Of a stretch of 64,000 nucleotides of DNA, positions 61,565 to 64,000 are shown piece by piece. The number at the start of each line of letters is the position of its first letter. Position 1 is the first letter of the stretch. This stretch comes from Sharpea azabuensis DSM 18934. GTDB taxonomy: Bacteria > Bacillota_I > Bacilli_A > Erysipelotrichales > Coprobacillaceae. The notes beneath the pieces were generated by a model, which saw only the letters and a list, made by a program, of their open reading frames with translations, searched no databases and was not told the origin of the DNA. A program made the position numbers and the translations under genes. The stretch covers positions 1 through 64,000 of the forward strand of contig NZ_JNKU01000005.1 of the NCBI RefSeq assembly GCF_000702165.1. Direction: 5' to 3'.

Positions 61565-62578
61565 ATGCAAAAATATCTTAAAGGTATCATTCTTTGTTTA
61601 GTGATATCCATTGTTTCATGGTTATTGGGAAAGCAGTTTCCTATTGTTGGTGGAGCTGTAATAGCGATTATTATGGGGATGATTATTACGTTGTTCTATC
61701 ACAATGAGGAAACAAATGCAGGTATAAACTTTACCTCTAAATATATCTTACAGCTTGCCGTTGTCTTACTTGGGTTTGGCATGAATTTAGGGTTGATTGT
61801 ACATACTGGTGTGGAATCTTTACCTATTATTCTCTGTACTATTTCCACTTCACTTATTATTGCAGCCATACTCGCTAAAGCGATGCATATACCAACACGT
61901 ATTACGACATTAGTTGGGGTAGGTTCTTCTATTTGTGGAGGTTCAGCGATTGCTGCAACAGCACCGGTAATTGATGCTGATGATAATGAAGTCGCCCAGG
62001 CTATTTCCATTATTTTCTTCTTTAATGTCCTTGCTGCCTTGTTCTTCCCCATGTTGGGTAAATTCATCGGCATGAGTACAACATCAGGACATGCCTTTGG
62101 TTTATTTGCCGGTACAGCCGTCAATGACACATCTTCCGTTACAGCCACAGCTTCTACATGGGATAGTATGTGGCATTTAGGGACAAGCACACTCGATCAA
62201 GCTGTCACAGTCAAGCTCACAAGAACACTTGCGATTATTCCTATTACACTTGTATTAGCTCTAATGCAGATGAAGAAAAACAAAAACAAAGGCCAGTTCT
62301 CTTTAAAACAAGCCTTCCCAACATTTATTCTTTACTTTATTCTTGCCGCAATCATTAGCACTATTGCCTTACATTTTGGCGTAGGTTCAAGCCTCTTTGC
62401 CTTCTTAAAAGAACTCAGTAAATTCTTAATTGTCATGGCAATGGCTGCAATTGGTCTTAAAAGCAACATTATTCAGCTTATTAAGACTGGTGGTAAACCT
62501 ATCTTACTTGGGGCATGTTGCTGGGCAGGGATCACTGTTGTCAGTCTTACTCTTCAGCATCTTCTTGCCATCTGGTAA
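61565..62578 (+). CDS. YeiH-family putative sulfate exporter
   Basis: Membrane protein of 337 residues with about ten helices. Family fingerprints: LLGFGMNLGLI, GVGSSICGGSAIAATAPVI (about 118-136), FGLFAGTAVNDTSSVTAT (about 177-194) and AMAAIGLKSNI. Homologues are proposed sulfate or sulfonate-derived anion exporters (UPF0324). Divergent from the LysR gene, with SD AAAGGGGAA. The substrate has not been proven in the family. Confidence 0.9.
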   Translation: MQKYLKGIILCLVISIVSWLLGKQFPIVGGAVIAIIMGMIITLFYHNEETNAGINFTSKYILQLAVVLLGFGMNLGLIVHTGVESLPIILCTISTSLIIAAILAKAMHIPTRITTLVGVGSSICGGSAIAATAPVIDADDNEVAQAISIIFFFNVLAALFFPMLGKFIGMSTTSGHAFGLFAGTAVNDTSSVTATASTWDSMWHLGTSTLDQAVTVKLTRTLAIIPITLVLALMQMKKNKNKGQFSLKQAFPTFILYFILAAIISTIALHFGVGSSLFAFLKELSKFLIVMAMAAIGLKSNIIQLIKTGGKPILLGACCWAGITVVSLTLQHLLAIW

Positions 62579-62604
62579 TTCTCACAACAACTCCTATATA
62601 GAAA

Positions 62605-62643
62605 CAAAAAGTGACTCATTCCATTAAAGGGATGGGTCACTTT
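62605..62643. terminator. Bidirectional terminator between YeiH and DUF1015 genes
   Basis: AAAAGTGACTCATTCC (near 62607-62622) pairs with GGGATGGGTCACTTT (62629-62643), with G-U pairs; A and T runs flank both sides. Confidence 0.8.
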
Positions 62644-62646
62644 ATA

Positions 62647-63900
62647 TTAGCGTTCAATTTTATGAATAAATAAACCACTTCTTAACTTTGGTTCAAACCA
62701 AGTTGACTTAGGAGGCATGAGTAAATGTGCGTCAGCCACATTGAGCAGCTCTGTAATAGATGTTGGATACATCGCAAAAGCAACACCTGCATTTTTAGTT
62801 TTTTCAACATCTTTTACAAGTTCATCAATACCTCTTATTCCTCCGACAAACTTAATACGCTGATCAGTTCTAGGATCACCAATACCAAGAATTGGGGCTA
62901 AGAGTTCATCTTGTAAGATAGCTACATCAAGTGAATCGACAGGAGAAGCAGCTTTGGCTTTTAAGACATCTTTCTTAACTTTAAGCTTGTACCAGACTTC
63001 ATCTAAATACATAGTTATTTCGCCCTTTTTTTTAGGTTTATCTTTTTTAGGTAATGACTTAATATCAAACTTCTCACCTACTTTACGCAAGAAAGCTTCG
63101 TCAGTTAATCCATTTAAGTCTTTGACAACACGATTATAATCTAGAATGGCTAGTTCATCATCAGGGAAGAGAACGGATAAGAAATAATTGAATTCTTCAT
63201 TTCCCTGATAGTCTGGATGCTCTTCTCTTCGCTTTAAAGCAACCTTAACAGCACTGGCGGCACGATGGTGCCCATCGGCAATATAAGTACATGGGACTTG
63301 ATTGAAATTTTCTTCAAGCATGCTGATATCTTGTTCATCACTAACAATCCATACACGATGATGAATGCCATCATCACTGATAAAGTCATAGAGTGGTGTA
63401 TCTGTTTTGACTTTTTTGACAACCTCTTTAATACTCTTCTGGCTACGATATGTCAAAAAGATAGGTCCTGTCTGGGCTGATGTTGTATCCACATGATGTA
63501 TACGATCAGCTTCTTTCTTTGCCACAGTTAATTCATGTTTCTTACATACATCATTAAGATAATCATCAACAGCACTCAATGCAACAATACCTGTTTGTGT
63601 ATGATCACCCATAGTGAGTTCATAAAGATAATAATAAGGCTTTTCATCCTGGACAAAGATGCCTCTTTCCTCTTCTTCTATAAGCATCTCATTTGCCTTA
63701 TCATAAACATCATCACCATACATATCATGATTATCATCAAATTGTGTTTCAGGTCGATCTATATTCAAGAAGGATAAAGGCTTATCCTTTACATATGCTT
63801 TTGCTTCTTCACGATCATATACATCATAAGGTAGTGCTGCTACATCCTTTGCATATTGTACAGCTGGTCTTAATGCTTTAAATGGTTTTACTATTGCCAT
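62647..63900 (-). CDS. DUF1015-family protein (SerK-like)
   Basis: A 417-residue member of PF06245. It starts AIVKPFKALRP and contains ALPYDVYDREEA (about 26-37) and YIADGHHRAASAVK (about 209-222); the DGHHR motif is shared with ParB/sulfiredoxin-fold kinases such as archaeal ADP-dependent serine kinase SerK and SbnI. In many Bacillota this gene lies beside serA and serC; here they are about 4.3 kb apart. A role in serine or phosphoserine metabolism is likely but unproven. Start at 63900 chosen for spacing to GAAGGA. Confidence 0.85.
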   Translation of the reverse strand: MAIVKPFKALRPAVQYAKDVAALPYDVYDREEAKAYVKDKPLSFLNIDRPETQFDDNHDMYGDDVYDKANEMLIEEEERGIFVQDEKPYYYLYELTMGDHTQTGIVALSAVDDYLNDVCKKHELTVAKKEADRIHHVDTTSAQTGPIFLTYRSQKSIKEVVKKVKTDTPLYDFISDDGIHHRVWIVSDEQDISMLEENFNQVPCTYIADGHHRAASAVKVALKRREEHPDYQGNEEFNYFLSVLFPDDELAILDYNRVVKDLNGLTDEAFLRKVGEKFDIKSLPKKDKPKKKGEITMYLDEVWYKLKVKKDVLKAKAASPVDSLDVAILQDELLAPILGIGDPRTDQRIKFVGGIRGIDELVKDVEKTKNAGVAFAMYPTSITELLNVADAHLLMPPKSTWFEPKLRSGLFIHKIER

Positions 63901-63930
63901 AATCATCCTTCTTTCGTTCTTTTGACAAAT

Positions 63931-63959
63931 ATTATACTGATATTTTATGATATATACAA
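63931..63959 (-). promoter_or_regulatory. Promoter of the DUF1015 gene
   Basis: Minus strand TTGTAT (63959-63954), 17 bases, TATAAT (63936-63931), about 30 bases before the start codon. Confidence 0.75.
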
Positions 63960-64000
63960 TATTATATTCTTATTATTCTCGTTGCCTTATCATATCATAT

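Overview
This window looks like chromosome from a low-G+C Gram-positive (Bacillota) gut-type bacterium, most like the Erysipelotrichales/Coprobacillaceae group. That placement is an inference from AT-rich spacers, AGGAGG ribosome sites, U-tailed terminators, several lactose-family PTS genes, an EndA-like lipoprotein nuclease and the general gene content; no rRNA or other marker gene is present to prove it. No rRNA, tRNA, CRISPR array or complete prophage was seen. The first 29 kb is read almost wholly from the minus strand; the rest alternates.

Layout. 1-145: start of an IS1182-type transposase cut by the window edge. 283-2424: GntR/ABC exporter operon. 2539-4182: AAA-ATPase/PD-(D/E)XK gene that looks foreign. 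4331-8052: SDR dehydrogenase, ABC/SdpI operon and a PASTA-Ltp membrane protein. 8152-14720: peptidoglycan (MurNAc) salvage locus with murR, murQ, anmK, a small membrane protein, a lone PTS EIIC, mupG and a GlcNAc/MurNAc-type kinase. 14879-15283: orphan vsr. 15403-23664: PTS locus with PRD regulator, RDD protein, EIIA, EIIB, EIIC, glycosylasparaginase, a short M20 dipeptidase, CutC and YitT. 24039-29196: lipoprotein, two more ABC exporter pairs and a 55-codon small gene. 29306-33829: EndA-like nuclease, cystine-type symporter, ywnB/ywnA-like pair. 34070-35926: scrB behind a catabolite-type operator and a long, apparently structured leader. 35954-46678: VanZ, RsmH, AGCS symporter plus homocysteine methyltransferase, FMN protein, cupin, two GNATs, methyltransferase, C69 dipeptidase, DUF815 ATPase. 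46741-53209: pstSCAB-phoU-phoPR. 53486-63900: orphan antitoxin, second YitT, serC-serA, M48 protease, LysR/YeiH pair and DUF1015.

How the genes work together. The MurNAc locus reads as a complete route: PTS uptake of a muropeptide sugar, MupG cleavage of MurNAc-6P-GlcNAc, phosphorylation of the freed GlcNAc, AnmK conversion of anhydro-MurNAc and MurQ conversion of MurNAc-6P to GlcNAc-6P. Its two transcription units share three copies of a 15-bp motif, TGWAAT-N3-ATTTCA, the likely MurR operator. Next to it, glycosylasparaginase and a dipeptidase linked to a complete PTS suggest capture of GlcNAc-asparagine or short glycopeptides left over from N-glycoproteins. The EIIC of the MurNAc locus has no EIIA or EIIB of its own and may borrow those of this neighbour. 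This pair of loci is the most interesting part of the window. The AGCS symporter joined to a homocysteine S-methyltransferase is a second candidate system (S-methylmethionine use), and the leader upstream of scrB may be an undescribed RNA or a group II intron relic.
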